Made by a program: the position numbers and the translations under genes
Origin: Paludibacteraceae bacterium
Lineage (GTDB): Bacteria > Bacteroidota > Bacteroidia > Bacteroidales > Paludibacteraceae
DNA length: 7,612 bases
Reading direction: 5' to 3'
NCBI GenBank assembly: GCA_017542915.1
Contig: JAFXWI010000068.1
Span: 1 to 7,612 of the forward strand
Notes under the pieces: model-generated
What the model saw: the letters and a program-made list of their open reading frames with translations, nothing else
Databases searched by the model: none
What the model was told of the DNA's origin: nothing
Shown here: one piece after another, positions 6,519 through 7,612 of the stretch
Layout of the letters: each line of letters opens with the position of its first letter
Numbering within the stretch: the first letter of the stretch is position 1

Positions 6519-7316
6519 TTATGTCTTGTTTTTGTTTATTATTCCAAACATAAAGCCTATATACAGGCGTGGTCCTGTAGGGGACATAAAATTGCTCCAT
6601 CGGACGTCTTCCGTCAGTTTGCTGCCGGTCTTGCCGAAAGGAAGCATATAATCGATGCGAATCAATATCGCAGCGTGTCCTTTGAGTCCTATTTCGATAC
6701 CGACATACGGATCGAGCAGGAAGAAAGGTGTCTTGGTGTAAGAAGCATTGTAATAAGTGCTGTCAGCAGTAGTGTAGTTGACATCTGCTGCTTGTTTCGG
6801 GACATATAACCGGCTCATGGAACCACCGCCTATGGTCATTCCGATGAAAGGTTGCACCTTGCCCCATTGGGTGTAGAAATCGCAGAAACCGCCGCCCCAT
6901 CCTGATCGTACGCTAGAACCGGTTCCCATGAGCGGCATAGTGCTCACAAAGCCCTCTGCTCCTATGTGTATATGGTTGATCAGATGGATTCGGAGTGCGC
7001 CGCCGATACCGAAACAGAAACCGCTTTTAGGCAGTCCTTTGACGTATGAAGCATCGCCCAAACCGGAGTTACTGAACACCTTACGGGGATCATCGGAGAA
7101 CAGGTATCCTCCGTGAACCATCATTCCGCCGGAGAAACCGGTGAATAGGGCAGTCTTTTTCTTTTCTTTTTTCGGGCTTGTTGCCTGCGTCTGCTGCTCC
7201 TCGGCAGGGTTCTGCTCGGAGGGCGCAGATGAGTCGTACGCGCGTCTCTCCTGCTCCTGAGCCATGAGACCCAGGGACAGAAGAGCCAATGCGCATATGA
7301 GAAGCGTTTTCTTCAT
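6519..7316 (-). CDS. Exported probable outer-membrane beta-barrel protein, unknown function
   Basis: 265 residues. MKKTLLICALALLSLGLMAQ is a typical signal peptide with cleavage likely after Ala19; no lipobox cysteine follows. Residues 20-55 are a charged, low-complexity linker (Glu/Gln then KKEKKK). From about 57 to the end, Gly and aromatic residues alternate with hydrophobic ones in strand-like segments (for example FTGFSGGMMVHGGYLF, FCFGIGGALRIHL, VQPFIGMTIGGGS, LDPYVGIEIGLKG, AAILIRIDYMLPFG, RLYIGFMFGII). That pattern fits an outer-membrane beta-barrel of the small porin-like type seen widely in Bacteroidota. Mature Cys101 and Cys135 could form a disulfide. The start shares one base with the deoD stop (TGATG), and yidC follows after 3 bp, so the three are probably one transcript. 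I do not recognise a named family, and no specific role can be given. Confidence 0.75.
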   Translation of the reverse strand: MKKTLLICALALLSLGLMAQEQERRAYDSSAPSEQNPAEEQQTQATSPKKEKKKTALFTGFSGGMMVHGGYLFSDDPRKVFSNSGLGDASYVKGLPKSGFCFGIGGALRIHLINHIHIGAEGFVSTMPLMGTGSSVRSGWGGGFCDFYTQWGKVQPFIGMTIGGGSMSRLYVPKQAADVNYTTADSTYYNASYTKTPFFLLDPYVGIEIGLKGHAAILIRIDYMLPFGKTGSKLTEDVRWSNFMSPTGPRLYIGFMFGIINKNKT

Positions 7317-7612
7317 CAGATGATGTCAAACGCAACGTCCATCATGTTCGTGAACGAGTTCTGACGCTGCTCAGCGGTGGTTGCTTCGCCGGTCAGGATG
7401 TGATCGCTTACGGTGCAGATTACCAATGCTTTCTTACCAGCACGTGCTGCATTCATATACAGCGACGGAGCCTCCATCTCGTCGGCGAGGACACCCATCT
7501 TCGTCCAGTTCTTCTTACGCTCGTCTTCGCAGTAGAAGATATCCGCAGAGAAGACATTACCCACGTGGTATTTGTAGCCGCGTTTTTCAGCTGCTTCTAC
7601 CGCCTTGCGGCA
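7316..7612 (-). CDS. deoD: Purine nucleoside phosphorylase DeoD, C-terminal part (5' end outside window)
   Basis: 98 codons plus stop are visible; the frame is open to the window edge. The enzyme splits purine (deoxy)nucleosides with phosphate into base and (deoxy)ribose 1-phosphate in nucleoside salvage. The sequence follows E. coli DeoD closely: YHVGNVFSADIFY, then ADEMEAPSLY (E. coli has VEMEAAGIY), then ICTVSDHILTGE and EQRQNSF. Counting from the edge, the second Glu of EMEA is residue 47, the Asp of TVSDH is 70 and the Arg of QRQN is 83. These spacings (23 and 13) equal those of E. coli Glu181, Asp204 and Arg217, so nucleoside-binding and catalytic residues are intact. The C-terminus (MMDVAFDII) is a few residues shorter than in E. 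coli. It is the most upstream gene visible of the deoD, beta-barrel, yidC operon. Confidence 0.95.
   Translation of the reverse strand, partial: CRKAVEAAEKRGYKYHVGNVFSADIFYCEDERKKNWTKMGVLADEMEAPSLYMNAARAGKKALVICTVSDHILTGEATTAEQRQNSFTNMMDVAFDII

Noticed and set aside
7290..7316. Lipoprotein signal in the beta-barrel protein (Cys8)
   Set aside because: Cys8 lies in the hydrophobic core with Leu-Leu-Ile before it, which does not fit a lipobox. The Met-Ala-Gln site further on fits signal peptidase I.
7562..7564. GTG codon as the start of a short 82-codon gene
   Set aside because: The frame continues upstream as DeoD sequence (RGYKYHVGNVFSAD) to the window edge, so this Val is internal.

Overview
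The window looks like chromosomal DNA from a member of the Bacteroidota, most likely the order Bacteroidales. Four things point there. There is a -33/-7 promoter of the Bacteroides type (TTTG, 20 bases, TAnnTTTG). Start codons generally lack Shine-Dalgarno sequences and follow A-rich leaders. YidC has the long periplasmic domain and the lysine-containing second membrane segment that I associate with this phylum. The LytTR regulator is anchored in the membrane. I see no phage, insertion sequence, CRISPR array or RNA gene.

Left part (1-3043, + strand): an export operon. It starts with the C-terminal part of an MMPL/RND-type transporter, cut by the window edge. Two paralogous ABC-2 polysaccharide/polyol-phosphate export permeases follow, each joined to the gene before it by an ATGA stop/start overlap. 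The two permeases align without a gap from about residue 43 to the end, and a hand count gives about 120 identities in 240 positions. No ATPase gene is present between them or after them. The operon ends tail to tail against the next gene with a 4-base overlap.

Middle part (3040-4690): a regulator and a small divergent transcription unit. A minus-strand gene encodes a four-helix membrane protein with a C-terminal LytTR DNA-binding domain. Its 213-bp upstream region holds a cluster of ATTT(T)nGTC(A/C)C repeats, part of it spaced 20-21 bp, followed by a near-perfect Bacteroides-type promoter facing right. That promoter leads into four GTTAA repeats with an exact 8-bp period, a 31-codon gene for a hydrophobic peptide, and a 174-residue protein related to SGNH/GDSL hydrolases that appears to have lost its N-terminal block and catalytic residues. 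The layout suggests that the LytTR protein controls the divergent unit, itself, or both. This is the most interesting part of the window, but its function is unknown.

Right part (4611-7612, - strand): a compact operon, in transcription order deoD (purine nucleoside phosphorylase, 5' end outside the window), an exported probable outer-membrane beta-barrel protein of unknown function, and yidC (membrane protein insertase). The junctions are a 1-base TGATG overlap and a 3-base gap. The hydrolase-like gene on the + strand runs 80 bp into the 3' end of yidC.

The MMPL protein, permeases, YidC and DeoD are secure family assignments. The operator, the 31-residue peptide and the inactive-hydrolase reading are inferences.
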